A DNA stretch of 64,000 nucleotides from Gemmataceae bacterium (GCA_022842245.1 JALHPZ010000011.1:124001-188000); one strand, 5' to 3'. Numbered from the stretch's first letter, positions 8,785 through 17,288 are shown. Numbers and translations are program-made. Notes: generated by a model not told the origin, from the letters alone.

Positions 8785-9261
8785 ATGACCGTCCGGCCGC
8801 TCGCCGAATTGATCGACCGACACGCGGCGGCGCTCGCGCTGTTCGCCCGGCAGTGGTGCGCCGTGCCGGACGACGTCGTGCAGGATGCCTTCTGCCGATA
8901 CGTCGTGCAAAGCCCGCCGCCGAACGATCCGGCCGCGTGGCTCTTCCGTGTCGTCCGCAATCTCGCGATGGACGCCGGCAAGGCCGAGCGCCGTCGCCGG
9001 GCTCGCGAGGGGCGCGTCGCGAAGGCCGAATGGTTCGCCGAGAGGGAAATCGACGGGCTGGACGCAGAAGCGGCGGTCGCGGCGCTCGAAGCGCTGCCGG
9101 CCGAGCCTCGCGAGGTCATCGTCGCTCGGCTCTGGGGCGGTCTGACGCTGGAACAGGTGGCCGCCGCGACGGGCTGTTCGGTCAGCACCGCACATCGGCG
9201 GTACGAGACCGGGATTGCGATGTTGCGGGAAAGGTTGGGGGTGGCATGTCCGAAGAAGTGA
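8785..9261 (+). CDS. ECF-type RNA polymerase sigma factor
   Basis: A 158-residue protein with the two-domain layout of extracytoplasmic-function sigma factors. Region 2 is around residues 25-65 (DDVVQDAFCRYV and AAWLFRVVRNLAMD). Region 4 is around 100-150 (LPAEPREVIVARLWGGLTLE and a helix-turn-helix with GCSVSTAHRRYETGIAMLRE). It directs RNA polymerase to a set of promoters that cannot be read here. The next gene starts 16 bp inside its 3' end and encodes a one-helix membrane protein, the usual place for an anti-sigma factor. Confidence 0.9.
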   Translation: MTVRPLAELIDRHAAALALFARQWCAVPDDVVQDAFCRYVVQSPPPNDPAAWLFRVVRNLAMDAGKAERRRRAREGRVAKAEWFAEREIDGLDAEAAVAALEALPAEPREVIVARLWGGLTLEQVAAATGCSVSTAHRRYETGIAMLRERLGVACPKK

Positions 9262-9623
9262 TCGGCAAACTGGAATCGTTCACACCGACCCTGCCGGATC
9301 GCGATGCGATTCTGTTTGCCGCGGGTCGAGCCTCGGCGAAGCCGTCGCCAGTCTGGAAGCGGCTGGCGGCGGTTCTCGCCACAACCCAGGTCCTCACACT
9401 CGCTCTCTGGCTGAACTCGCGTCTATCGCCGCCCGCGGAAGTGTCCGCTCCGCCCTCCGCCGAACCGACAACGGCCGCGGAAACGCTCCCCGAACCGTAC
9501 TTTGATCCGTCGAGCATCTACGCGCTCTCCCGAAACCCCGAACGGCTCTCGCGATCCGTCGCCGTGGGAACCGCACCCGGTCGATCTTCACTGTCCGCCT
9601 TTTCCCGCGAACTTCTTCCCTGA
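9246..9623 (+). CDS. Single-span membrane protein, possible anti-sigma partner
   Basis: A 125-residue protein starting MSEEVIGKLESFTPTLPDRD at ATG 9246, inside the 3' end of the sigma gene in another frame. A cytoplasmic N-terminus of ~37 residues precedes one membrane segment (about residues 40-56, AAVLATTQVLTLALWL) and a proline-rich outer tail. Position and topology suggest a membrane anti-sigma factor. However, no zinc-binding HxxxCxxC motif is present, so the role is inferred from context only. It ends 12 bp before the next gene, so the three genes form one operon. Confidence 0.65.
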   Translation: MSEEVIGKLESFTPTLPDRDAILFAAGRASAKPSPVWKRLAAVLATTQVLTLALWLNSRLSPPAEVSAPPSAEPTTAAETLPEPYFDPSSIYALSRNPERLSRSVAVGTAPGRSSLSAFSRELLP

Positions 9624-9635
9624 TCGGAGTTGTCC

Positions 9636-11135
9636 ATGCGATCTCTTGCTCTCCTGCTGATGGCGGGACTGACCCTCCACGCACAACCGCCGTCGCAACC
9701 CGCCCCGGTCGTCAAAGAGAAACCGGCGGAACCCATACCGTACAAACCCGCTGCCATCGAGCCGAAGGACGGCAAGCTAACGATCCCGATCGTGCTGCAT
9801 CCCAACGGCGTCAGCCGGCCGTACTCCCGGCACTACCTCACGCCGCAGTACCCGGAGATGAAGCCGGGCAATCGAGTGCCGACGTTTATGCGCGCCTTCA
9901 TGGAACAGGATGTATTCTTCTCGAAGGAACAGCGTGAGAAACGTGATCGCTGGAACTTGACCGCACTGGATGACCTGCCCATCGAGGACATCAAGAAATC
10001 CGGTTGCATCGGCGGCCTGGCCTATCGCGGCAGCACCGACCCGTCCTTCGTTGGCCGTCCGCTCGCCGATGTCGACGAAGGGGCACGGCAGCTCTCGTCC
10101 GATTGGCAGATCTGGTTCAACATCCGCGATAACGGAATCTGGACGTTGCTCCCCGAGGTGCAGAAGATCCGCGAACTTGCCCATGTGCTCAAGATCCGGA
10201 TGCGGTACGAAATCCGCACCGGCGACTTCGAGAAGGCGATCTACTCCGCCCGGACCTTCCATGGCCTCTCGTCGTCCTTCGAATCGCACCCAACGCTGAT
10301 CGGCCTGCTCGTCGGCCTCGCCATCAAGACCAATAGCCTCGATGCCCTCGAGGAATTGATCCAGCAGCCCGGGTGCCCGAATCTCTATTGGGGATTCACC
10401 GAACTCCCCGCCTTCGGTCTGGATGACCGTACCTCGGCGGGCGGAGAACGCCTGCTCGCCTACACCATGTTCAAACCGTTCCTCGAAGCCACCGACACGA
10501 TGACCGAATCGGAGATCTACAAACACCTCAAGCTCTACGATGCCGCCGGCGCCATGTCGGAAGGGTTGAATTCCAAATGGAAATACTCGGTGGATGCACC
10601 GATCCGTTCGACCGACAAGAAAAAGGTTGCCGCTGCCCGCAAGCTCCTGGTCGAAACCGGCTTCAACGCGAAAGTCGTCGACAAAATGTCCGAACTCCAA
10701 GCGATCGTTACCGCCGATGTAAGGCAGTACGAGATCGTGCTCGACGAGATGCTCATCACCAGCGCGCTGCCGTTCGCCGAGGCGATGAAACGGGCCGAAC
10801 AGGTCGAACAGAAGATCAAGGGCGACAATGCCCAGCTCGCCAAGTTGCTGACGCCGACGAATCGCAAGATCACAGCTTCGCTCAGCCGAGTGCGCCAACG
10901 GATCGGTTATCTGCGGACGATCGAAGCGATCCGGCTCCACGCCTTCGAGCATAACGGCCAACTGCCCACGACACTCTCCGAGATCACCGTGCCGCTGGCG
11001 CTCGATCCCGTGACCGGAAAACCATTCCAGTATTCTATGAAGGATGGCGTCGCCACGCTGACCGGCGGCAACCCATCGGACATTCCCAATAATGCGTCGA
11101 CGAACCGGGTCTACGAGATCCGCATCAAGAAATAA
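9636..11135 (+). CDS. Secreted protein of unknown function, third gene of the sigma operon
   Basis: A 499-residue protein starting MRSLALLLMAGLTLHAQPP (signal peptide). ATG 9636 was chosen over the TTG two codons earlier because it is preceded by CGGAG at good spacing. The body is mainly helical and lacks known enzymatic motifs. Near the C-terminus, AFEHNGQLPTTLSEITVP then DPVTGKPFQYSM resembles the C-terminal segment of many planctomycete secreted proteins related to pseudopilin-like helices. Being translationally close to the sigma and membrane genes, it is a candidate sensor or output of that regulator; this is an inference. Confidence 0.7.
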   Translation: MRSLALLLMAGLTLHAQPPSQPAPVVKEKPAEPIPYKPAAIEPKDGKLTIPIVLHPNGVSRPYSRHYLTPQYPEMKPGNRVPTFMRAFMEQDVFFSKEQREKRDRWNLTALDDLPIEDIKKSGCIGGLAYRGSTDPSFVGRPLADVDEGARQLSSDWQIWFNIRDNGIWTLLPEVQKIRELAHVLKIRMRYEIRTGDFEKAIYSARTFHGLSSSFESHPTLIGLLVGLAIKTNSLDALEELIQQPGCPNLYWGFTELPAFGLDDRTSAGGERLLAYTMFKPFLEATDTMTESEIYKHLKLYDAAGAMSEGLNSKWKYSVDAPIRSTDKKKVAAARKLLVETGFNAKVVDKMSELQAIVTADVRQYEIVLDEMLITSALPFAEAMKRAEQVEQKIKGDNAQLAKLLTPTNRKITASLSRVRQRIGYLRTIEAIRLHAFEHNGQLPTTLSEITVPLALDPVTGKPFQYSMKDGVATLTGGNPSDIPNNASTNRVYEIRIKK

Positions 11136-11137
11136 TC

Positions 11138-11166
11138 TCGACAGACCGGACGATCCACGGTATTAG
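11138..11166 (+). promoter_or_regulatory. Candidate promoter of the 11194 lipoprotein gene
   Basis: TCGACA at 11138-11143, a 17-nt spacer, then TATTAG at 11161-11166, 28 bp before the ATG. It is supported only by the match to the sigma-70 consensus. Confidence 0.35.
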
Positions 11167-11193
11167 GCCGCGATTCGCAACCGAGGGATCGGC

Positions 11194-11868
11194 ATGCGCG
11201 TCGCGGTAGTACTATTAATGGGTCTGTTCGCGGGTTGCGATGACAATCGTTTCTTCCGCGGCGCGCGGAATCTCGTGAACAAGCCGATCGCGGTGCCGGA
11301 CGCGAAGGAACCGTCGCTCGCCGCCGCGGCGCGCGTCGACCAGATTGGCCGGCAGATCCTCTCCGCCAACATCTTCTGCGGCGTGGACACGTCGTTCCAG
11401 ACCGTCGGCCATCGCGAACCGCTCTTGTTCCATCGCGGCCAGCAGAGCGTGTTCATCTCCGATTCGCTCGTCGATCGTTGCAAGACGGACGAGGAACTGG
11501 CGGCCGTTCTCTGTCATGAACTCGGCCGCATGATCGCCGAGAAGCGGAACGCCGCCCGGATGGGCTACGCCGAACCGCTCATGGACGTGACGCACTCGAA
11601 CAATGGCGAGACCGGCGGCATCACCGGCGACCAGTTCCGCCTCGCCGAGCTGGCCGCGATCGAAAAACGTACGCCGAAGAAGACCGTCGACCGCGTCCTC
11701 GCCGAGACGACCGACCCGCGCAAAATCGCTATCGAGCTGCTCAAGACAACGGGTTTCGACGAATCCCATTACACACGCGCCGAGCCGTTGTTCCGCGGAT
11801 TGAACAAGAATCGCGACGTCGTGCAACAACTCGATGGCGGCGCCCAAAAACCGGAATGGTCGAACTGA
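11194..11868 (+). CDS. Lipoprotein with degenerate M48-like peptidase motif
   Basis: A 224-residue protein starting MRVAVVLLMGLFAGCDDNRF. LFAG-C is a good lipobox, so a membrane-anchored lipoprotein is expected. GAGGGA precedes the ATG. Around residues 85-115, SDSLVDRCKTDEELAAVLCH followed by ELGRMIAEKR matches the helix of M48-type metallopeptidases. But the expected HExxH reads HELGR: the second zinc-binding histidine is arginine. No obvious downstream glutamate motif replaces it, so the protein is probably catalytically dead or has a non-proteolytic role. It appears to be its own transcription unit. Confidence 0.7.
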   Translation: MRVAVVLLMGLFAGCDDNRFFRGARNLVNKPIAVPDAKEPSLAAAARVDQIGRQILSANIFCGVDTSFQTVGHREPLLFHRGQQSVFISDSLVDRCKTDEELAAVLCHELGRMIAEKRNAARMGYAEPLMDVTHSNNGETGGITGDQFRLAELAAIEKRTPKKTVDRVLAETTDPRKIAIELLKTTGFDESHYTRAEPLFRGLNKNRDVVQQLDGGAQKPEWSN

Positions 11869-11937
11869 TCCGATCGCTTCACGTGCGTTTCACTCGCCGT
11901 TCCCCGACGCAATTCCTAGTTCAAATCACAGCGAATG

Positions 11938-11965
11938 TTGCCGAAGTCCCTTCTCGGCGTACATT
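11938..11965 (+). promoter_or_regulatory. Candidate promoter of the sugar ABC operon
   Basis: TTGCCG at 11938-11943, a 16-nt spacer, TACATT at 11960-11965. It would give a leader of ~43 nt before the GTG start at 12015. Confidence 0.4.
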
Positions 11966-12014
11966 TTCTCCACAACCCTTAGGAATTACCTCCCCTTCCG
12001 AAAGCGGGTGCGCC

Positions 12015-13115
12015 GTGGCCCTTCGTCTTGTGTTCCTCGCGTTCACCAGCCTCGCGCTCGCCGGCTGCGGCGGCGGCAACAGCGCCACGAATGCCCCGAA
12101 CGTCGCAGGCGGCGAACGGCCAAAGATCGCCGTCGTCACGAATTGCACCGATCCCTTCTGGGACCTGTGCGAGGCCGGCGCGAACAAGGCCGCGAAGGAC
12201 CACAATGTCGATCTCCTCTTCCGCCAACCCGAAAAGCTCGACGCCGCCATCCAGATGCCGATCATCGAAGCCTGGGTGAAGCAGGGCGTCAACGGTATCG
12301 CTGTCAGTGTCATCGACCCGAAGGGCCAGGAAGAAGACCTGACACGCATCGCCAAGAAGGTCAGCCTCATCACAATGGACAACGACGCGGCCGAGAGCAC
12401 CGGCCGGCTGTGCTATGTGGGCGTGGACAATCGCGAGGCCGGCCGCGCCGTGGGACGCCTCGTCAAGAAGGTGCTGCCGAACGGTGGCACGATCGCCATG
12501 TTCATCGGTAACAATTCCTCCGCGAACGCCATCGACCGCAGCGGCGGCGTGCTGGACGAACTCAAGACGCCTGACGCCGACGGCAAGCCCGGCACGCACC
12601 CCGTGAAGAAGGACGTAACGGGCAAGTACTACGGCAAGTATTTCCTCGTGGACGGTGAAGCGAAGACCGACGGCGGCCCCGGTGAGAAGGCCGTCACGAA
12701 CGCCCGCGACGTGCTCGGCCGGCTCGATGGCGTGACCGACATCTGCATGATCGGCCTCTACGCCTATAACCCGCCCGCCATCCTCGAAGCCGCCCGCGCC
12801 AAGTCTCTCGTCGGCAAGATTAAGATCGTCGGCTTCGACGAGAACCTCGAAACCCTCAAGTCGATCGCCGCCGGCGAGATCGAAGGCACCGTCGTCCAGG
12901 ATCCTTTCAATTACGGCTACAAATCGGTGGAGATCCTCGCCGCCGTGGCGCGGGGCGACAAGTCGAAGCTGCTGGGCAAAGGCCAGACGCCGTATCAAGT
13001 CATCACGAAGGACGGCGGACCGGATCAGACGATCAACGGCCTGCTCATCAAGTTCCCGAAGGCGGTGGACTTCGAAAAGAAGATCCGCGACGACCTCGCA
13101 AGCGTGAAGAAGTAA
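12015..13115 (+). CDS. Sugar ABC transporter substrate-binding lipoprotein (CUT2 type)
   Basis: A 366-residue protein from GTG 12015, giving MALRLVFLAFTSLALAGCGG, a signal peptide with lipobox LALAGC. The longer upstream frame has no signal peptide. The body is a type-1 periplasmic binding fold: KIAVVTNCTDPFWDLCEAGA, QGVNGIAVSVIDPKGQEE, VGVDNREAGRAVGRLV and KIVGFDENLETL are the hallmark segments of RbsB-like proteins. It captures a sugar (ribose, xylose or galactose-like; the exact ligand is not readable) and delivers it to the permease encoded two genes downstream. A hairpin follows the stop, consistent with higher expression of this component. Confidence 0.88.
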   Translation: MALRLVFLAFTSLALAGCGGGNSATNAPNVAGGERPKIAVVTNCTDPFWDLCEAGANKAAKDHNVDLLFRQPEKLDAAIQMPIIEAWVKQGVNGIAVSVIDPKGQEEDLTRIAKKVSLITMDNDAAESTGRLCYVGVDNREAGRAVGRLVKKVLPNGGTIAMFIGNNSSANAIDRSGGVLDELKTPDADGKPGTHPVKKDVTGKYYGKYFLVDGEAKTDGGPGEKAVTNARDVLGRLDGVTDICMIGLYAYNPPAILEAARAKSLVGKIKIVGFDENLETLKSIAAGEIEGTVVQDPFNYGYKSVEILAAVARGDKSKLLGKGQTPYQVITKDGGPDQTINGLLIKFPKAVDFEKKIRDDLASVKK

Positions 13116-13133
13116 TCTCCCATCTCGTCGAAC

Positions 13134-13157
13134 GCCCGGCGATGAACGTCGCCGGGC
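13134..13157 (+). promoter_or_regulatory. Intercistronic hairpin between binding protein and ATPase genes
   Basis: GCCCGGCGA at 13134-13142 pairs perfectly with 13149-13157 around a 6-nt loop. No T-run follows, so it is more likely an mRNA-stabilising or attenuating structure, as often found after binding-protein genes, than a full terminator. Confidence 0.55.
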
Positions 13158-13173
13158 TTCGGGCTTCCTCCTC

Positions 13174-14682
13174 ATGCCCCCTCCCCGCCTCGCCATCGCG
13201 AATGCCCGCAAGCAATTCCCCGGCGTGCTCGCGCTCGACGGGGTCTCGCTCGAACTCGCGCCCGGCGAAGTCCTCGCCGTCGTCGGCGAGAACGGCGCGG
13301 GGAAGTCGACGCTCATGAAGATCGCCGCGGGCGTTTACCGGCGCGACGAAGGCACCATGACGCTCGACGGCGAACCGGTAGAATTCACAACTCCCGGCGA
13401 CGCCATCGCCGCCGGCGTCAGCCTCATTCACCAGGAACTCAACCTCGCAGAGAACCTGACCGTCGCGGACAACCTATTCCTCGGCCGCGAGCGCACATGC
13501 GGCGGTCCGCTCCGCATCCTGGACAAATCCACCGCGAAGGCGCGCGCCGCCGAACTGCTCACGCGTGTCGGCCTCCCCGCCAGCCGCGCAACCGCCCGCG
13601 TCGAGACGCTGCCCCCCGGCGAGAAGCAACTCGTCGAGATCGCCCGCGCGCTCGGCCTGAAGGTCCGCATCCTCATCATGGACGAGCCGACATCCAGCCT
13701 CACGCAGCGAGAGACCGAAACGCTCTACGGCGTGATCGACGGCCTCAAGGCCGAAGGCGTGTCCGTTCTCTACATCTCGCACCGACTCGCCGAAGTGAAG
13801 CGCGTCGCCGACCGCGTCGTCGTCCTGCGCGACGGCCGCAACGCCGGCGAACTCGCCAAGCACGAGATCGACCACGAGAACATGGTCCGCCTCATGGTCG
13901 GCCGCGACCTCAAGCAGTTCTACCCGAAGGACCACCGCAAAGGCGGCGGCGCACCGATCTTCCAGGTGCGCGACCTCCGCTACCGCAACGGCCCCGCCAC
14001 CCCCGCCAGTTTCGACGTGCGCGCCGGTGAGATCCTCGGCATGGCCGGCCTCGTCGGCGCCAGCCGCACCGAACTTGCCGAAGCCGTCTTCGGCGTCCGC
14101 CCGCTCGCCAGTGGCACCCTTGCGCTGAACGGGAAGGCTCTCCATATCCGCCGTCCGCAGGACGCCATCGACGCCGGCGTCTTCCTCGTCCCTGAAGACC
14201 GCCGCCTCCACGGCCTCGTCGTTCCCGAGTCGGTCGGCTTCAACCTCAGCCTGCCGAACCTCGACCGCCTCGGCGGCCTGTTCGGCACCCGACGCACGGC
14301 CGAAGCCGCCCTGCACGCCAACTGGATCGACAAGCTCCGCGTCAAGACGCCCAGTGCCCGTCAGACCGTCGGCCTGCTCTCCGGCGGCAACCAGCAGAAG
14401 GTCGTGTACGGCAAATGGCTGGCGCGCGGGCCGAAGCTCCTCATCCTCGATGAACCGACCCGCGGCGTCGATGTCGGCGCCAAGGCCGAGATCTACGCCC
14501 TCATCGACGAACTCGCCGGCAACGGCGTCGCCGTCTGGATGATCACGTCCGACATGGAAGAACTCCTCGGCATGTCCGACCGCGTGCTCGTCATGCACGA
14601 AGGCCGCATCGCCGGCGAACTGACGAAAACCCAACTCACCGAAGAAGCCGTCATGCGGCTGGCGACCGGAGGCTCGACGTGA
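13174..14682 (+). CDS. Sugar ABC transporter ATP-binding protein (double NBD, CUT2)
   Basis: A 502-residue fused ATPase of the RbsA/MglA/XylG type. The first domain has Walker A GENGAGKST (~residue 43), signature PPGEKQLVEIARAL, and Walker B ILIMDEPTSSLT. The second domain starts near residue 255 and has the degenerate Walker A GLVGASRTE normal for this family, a proper signature LLSGGNQQKVVYGKWLARG and Walker B LLILDEPTRGVD. It energises sugar import with the neighbouring binding protein and permease. Its stop overlaps the permease start (GTGA), indicating translational coupling. Confidence 0.93.
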   Translation: MPPPRLAIANARKQFPGVLALDGVSLELAPGEVLAVVGENGAGKSTLMKIAAGVYRRDEGTMTLDGEPVEFTTPGDAIAAGVSLIHQELNLAENLTVADNLFLGRERTCGGPLRILDKSTAKARAAELLTRVGLPASRATARVETLPPGEKQLVEIARALGLKVRILIMDEPTSSLTQRETETLYGVIDGLKAEGVSVLYISHRLAEVKRVADRVVVLRDGRNAGELAKHEIDHENMVRLMVGRDLKQFYPKDHRKGGGAPIFQVRDLRYRNGPATPASFDVRAGEILGMAGLVGASRTELAEAVFGVRPLASGTLALNGKALHIRRPQDAIDAGVFLVPEDRRLHGLVVPESVGFNLSLPNLDRLGGLFGTRRTAEAALHANWIDKLRVKTPSARQTVGLLSGGNQQKVVYGKWLARGPKLLILDEPTRGVDVGAKAEIYALIDELAGNGVAVWMITSDMEELLGMSDRVLVMHEGRIAGELTKTQLTEEAVMRLATGGST

Positions 14683-15668
14683 CGCGAATCCTCGGCATCG
14701 TGGGCCTCGTCTCCGCGCTCTACGCGGCCCTCCTCCTCACCACTCCCTCCGCTCGCGACGTCGGCAACCTCATGGACGTCGCCAACCTGCAAGGGCAGTA
14801 CGGCATCATCACGCTCGGCGCCGCCCTCGTCATCATCGTCGGCGGCATCGACCTCTCCATCGGCTCCGTCGTCGGCTGCTCCGCCGTCCTCTTCGGCGTC
14901 ACCATGAAGTCCGGCGTCCACCCCTACGCCGCACTGCCCCTCGTCCTCGCGTTCGGCGCCACCGTCGGCCTCGTCAATGGCCTGCTCATCACGCGACTGA
15001 AACTCCAGGCGTTCCTCGTCACCCTCTGCGGCATGTTCGTCTACCGCGGACTCGCCCGCCTCATCGGCGGCACCGTCAGCCGCACCTGGGTCACCGACCC
15101 CCGCGACCCCACGGCACACCCCGAATTCGATACGCCCATCCGCAATCTTCGCTCCGGCCTCGTCGGCAAGGACTTCCTCGGCGAGCTCGTCTTCCCCGGC
15201 GAATTCATCCTGCTCATCGTGCTCGCCCTCGTCCTCGGCTTCTTCCTCCACCGCACCGCCTACGGCCGGTACTGGTACGCCATCGGTCACAACGAACTCG
15301 CCGCCAAGTACGCTGGCGTCAACGTCGACCGCCAGCGCGTGATCGTCTACGTCATCTGCTCCACCCTCGCCTCGCTCGCCGGCATGCTGCTCTTCCTGAA
15401 CATGCCGTCGATCCAGGCCGACGCCGGCGGCTCGAGCTGGGAGCTGTTCGCCATCCTCGGCGCCGTGCTTGGCGGGTGCAGCCTCCGCGGCGGCGAGGGC
15501 ACCGCCATCGGCATGGTGCTCGGCGCGATGGTCATGCCGGTCGTCGACAACTTCGTGAACCTGAACGGCATGAAGAGCGACGGCATCCCGGCCGTCATCG
15601 GCCTGACGCTGCTCCTCGGCACGATCATCGACGAACTGCTCCGGCGGCGCAACGCCGCGCGGAAGTAG
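14679..15668 (+). CDS. Sugar ABC transporter permease (CUT2)
   Basis: A 329-residue protein from GTG 14679, which overlaps the ATPase stop. About eight to ten hydrophobic segments are visible. Family signatures of RbsC-like permeases are GIITLGAALVIIVGGIDLSI near residue 45, the YAIGHNELAAKYAGVNVDR loop contacting the ATPase near 205, and SWELFAILGAVLGGCSLRGG near 250. Only one permease gene is present, so it would form a homodimer as in ribose systems. A loop near residues 125-165 is longer than usual. The operon ends here at a strong terminator; no regulator or sugar kinase is adjacent. Confidence 0.92.
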   Translation: MTRILGIVGLVSALYAALLLTTPSARDVGNLMDVANLQGQYGIITLGAALVIIVGGIDLSIGSVVGCSAVLFGVTMKSGVHPYAALPLVLAFGATVGLVNGLLITRLKLQAFLVTLCGMFVYRGLARLIGGTVSRTWVTDPRDPTAHPEFDTPIRNLRSGLVGKDFLGELVFPGEFILLIVLALVLGFFLHRTAYGRYWYAIGHNELAAKYAGVNVDRQRVIVYVICSTLASLAGMLLFLNMPSIQADAGGSSWELFAILGAVLGGCSLRGGEGTAIGMVLGAMVMPVVDNFVNLNGMKSDGIPAVIGLTLLLGTIIDELLRRRNAARK

Positions 15669-15692
15669 CGCGGGCGGATCGGTCCAATGGCC

Positions 15693-15745
15693 CGAGTGGG
15701 TCCGCCGCTCCCGCGCCACCCCCCGGCGGACCCACTCGCGTTTTT
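15693..15745 (+). terminator. Rho-independent terminator of the sugar ABC operon
   Basis: A perfect 15-bp stem: 15693-15707 pairs with 15724-15738, with a 16-nt loop, followed by CG and five T residues to 15745. It lies 24 bp after the permease stop. Confidence 0.92.
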
Positions 15746-15869
15746 CGGACCCACTCCGGCCTACACAGGCCCCGTAAGGACTTACGTCGATTCCGCCCCG
15801 GCGAGGCATCCGCCAGATACTGAAGCGGTACCCGATCCCGTGGCTGTCGAACCGATGGGAACCGCGGCG

Positions 15870-16361
15870 ATGCCCGAATCATTCACGTTCTTCTGGAAGC
15901 ATCGTCTCAGCCAGTGGCACCCGGCGCGGTTCGTCATCGGGGGAATCCCCTTCAACTGCGCCGAACAGTTCATGATGTATTCCAAGGCGGTGCTCTTCGC
16001 CGACCGCGACGCCGCCGAGCGGATCCTCGCGACCGATTCGCCGCGGGACCAACAAGCCATCGGGCGAACCGTGCGCGGATACGACGAATCGGTTTGGATG
16101 CTGTTCCGGGAGGGGATCGTCTTCGCCGGCAACTTCGCCCGATTCGATCAGAACGCGGAACAGCGGGAGTTGTTGTTCTCGACGCGCGGGACGACGCTGG
16201 TGGAAGCCTCGCCGCACGACCGCGTCTGGGGCATCGGCCTCTCGGCCGACGACCCGCGTGCGAACGACCGTGCGCAGTGGCACGGGTTGAACCTGCTCGG
16301 GGAAGCCCTGACCCGTGTCCGGGAAGCCTTGCTCTGGAAGTGGGAGCGCGAATCGCGTTGA
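15870..16361 (+). CDS. NADAR-domain protein (YbiA-like)
   Basis: A 163-residue protein counted from ATG 15870 (MPESFTFFWKHRLSQWHPA). ATG 15855, five codons upstream, is an equally possible start, and no good ribosome-binding site decides. Family features: FFWKHRLSQWHPARF, NCAEQFMMYSKAVLF, FRARxx-like acidic segments and a C-terminal SPHDRVWGIGLSADDP, WHGLNLLGEALTRVR. NADAR proteins act on ADP-ribose-linked substrates; members cleave N-glycosidic bonds in riboflavin precursors or remove ADP-ribose from guanine in nucleic acid. No ADP-ribosyltransferase toxin gene is recognisable next to it. Confidence 0.85.
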   Translation: MPESFTFFWKHRLSQWHPARFVIGGIPFNCAEQFMMYSKAVLFADRDAAERILATDSPRDQQAIGRTVRGYDESVWMLFREGIVFAGNFARFDQNAEQRELLFSTRGTTLVEASPHDRVWGIGLSADDPRANDRAQWHGLNLLGEALTRVREALLWKWERESR

Positions 16362-16385
16362 CGCATCGATTCGTCCCGCGATGAA

Positions 16386-16427
16386 GGGGGCGCAGATCGT
16401 CTCGAGCACGAAACGGACTGCGCCCCT
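16386..16427. terminator. Possible bidirectional terminator between converging genes
   Basis: GGGGCGCAG at 16387-16395 pairs with CTGCGCCCC at 16418-16426 around a 22-nt loop. It lies between the NADAR stop and the stop of the minus-strand cassette. T-rich sequence is weak on both sides, so termination is uncertain. Confidence 0.4.
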
Positions 16428-16439
16428 CTCACTTCCCCA

Positions 16440-16841
16440 TCAGACGATGGCTTCGCCGGGTCGGTGAATGATTTGGGAACGCTTGTGAAGCTGGTCCTGA
16501 TAGGCTTTCAACATGGCGTATCTCGGGTCTGTTTTCTTCAAATCGGCATATGGCGGAGCGATTTGCGGGATTGTCGCATGACCCGGATCATTGTCAGTTG
16601 GGGATAGAACTGCGGAGAGTTCGGGGAGGCCGACGAGGTTGAAGGTACAGACTCCATAAGACTCGGCGGGATGGCGCGTATCACTGAGCACTCGTCGGAT
16701 CGGAAACGGCAGGTCGCGACGGGATACGGAAATACCGGTGATGTCCGCCGGCGTGGGGCGAAAGGCTTGGATGGGCAAGAGGCCCGATTGAGGATCGGGA
16801 GTGAACCGCCGCAGCAGTTCCTCTTCGGGCGGCAACGTCAT
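16440..16841 (-). CDS. Small protein of unknown function, third gene of TIGR04255 cassette
   Basis: A 133-residue soluble protein starting MTLPPEEELLRRFTPDPQSG. No signal peptide, membrane segment or known motif. The middle reads DITGISVSRRDLPFPIRRVL and the C-terminus is charged and helical (KKTDPRYAMLKAYQDQLHKR). It starts 15 bp after the stop of the 143-residue gene, with a GGCAGGG upstream. Base composition is visibly less GC-rich than the surrounding core genes. Function unknown; conserved linkage to the other two genes would be the main clue. Confidence 0.65.
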   Translation of the reverse strand: MTLPPEEELLRRFTPDPQSGLLPIQAFRPTPADITGISVSRRDLPFPIRRVLSDTRHPAESYGVCTFNLVGLPELSAVLSPTDNDPGHATIPQIAPPYADLKKTDPRYAMLKAYQDQLHKRSQIIHRPGEAIV

Positions 16842-16856
16842 GAAGAACAGCCCTGC

Positions 16857-17288
16857 CTAAAAACCTTCGATGGCAATCCGGGGTTTCCCGTCGTCGGTGT
16901 AATAAAAGCGTTCCATCCGATCGTATCCCAGCACGTCGATGGTCATCGATCGACCGGTGTCGTTCCAATCGTGCCACTCGAAGCAGATGGTCGCATCCAC
17001 CGTGCCTGTCATGCAGGTTGGAGGAACCACGCCCTGGGCCTCCAACACACGGATGAGCCGCCGTGCGCCTTGAATGATGTCGGCCGGGATCCTTGGGGTT
17101 TCCAAATCGTCGTATTTCCGGTGGGTGGCGTCGATCTCTTTGAGTTGGGTGAAGCGTCGCCCCCAAGCACCCGGTTGGGGCGTTCGGAAGCCGCGCTCGC
17201 GGTCGAAATACGTGGCGACCTGTTCGGCCGGTTCAGCGAACGCGTTCCCACGGATCGATTCGTCGCGGCTGAGGATTTCGGTACTCAT
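16857..17288 (-). CDS. Small protein of unknown function, second gene of TIGR04255 cassette
   Basis: A 143-residue protein counted from ATG 17288 (MSTEILSRDESIRGNAFAEP). This start overlaps the TIGR04255 stop as ATGA; an ATG three codons earlier is less likely. The sequence contains DATICFEWHDWNDTGRSMTI and DVLGYDRMERFYYTDDGKPR, which reads as an antiparallel beta-sheet domain at the C-terminus, with a helical N-terminal half. There is no recognised family, signal peptide or catalytic motif. Overlap with the upstream gene suggests equimolar production and a possible complex with it. Confidence 0.65.
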   Translation of the reverse strand: MSTEILSRDESIRGNAFAEPAEQVATYFDRERGFRTPQPGAWGRRFTQLKEIDATHRKYDDLETPRIPADIIQGARRLIRVLEAQGVVPPTCMTGTVDATICFEWHDWNDTGRSMTIDVLGYDRMERFYYTDDGKPRIAIEGF

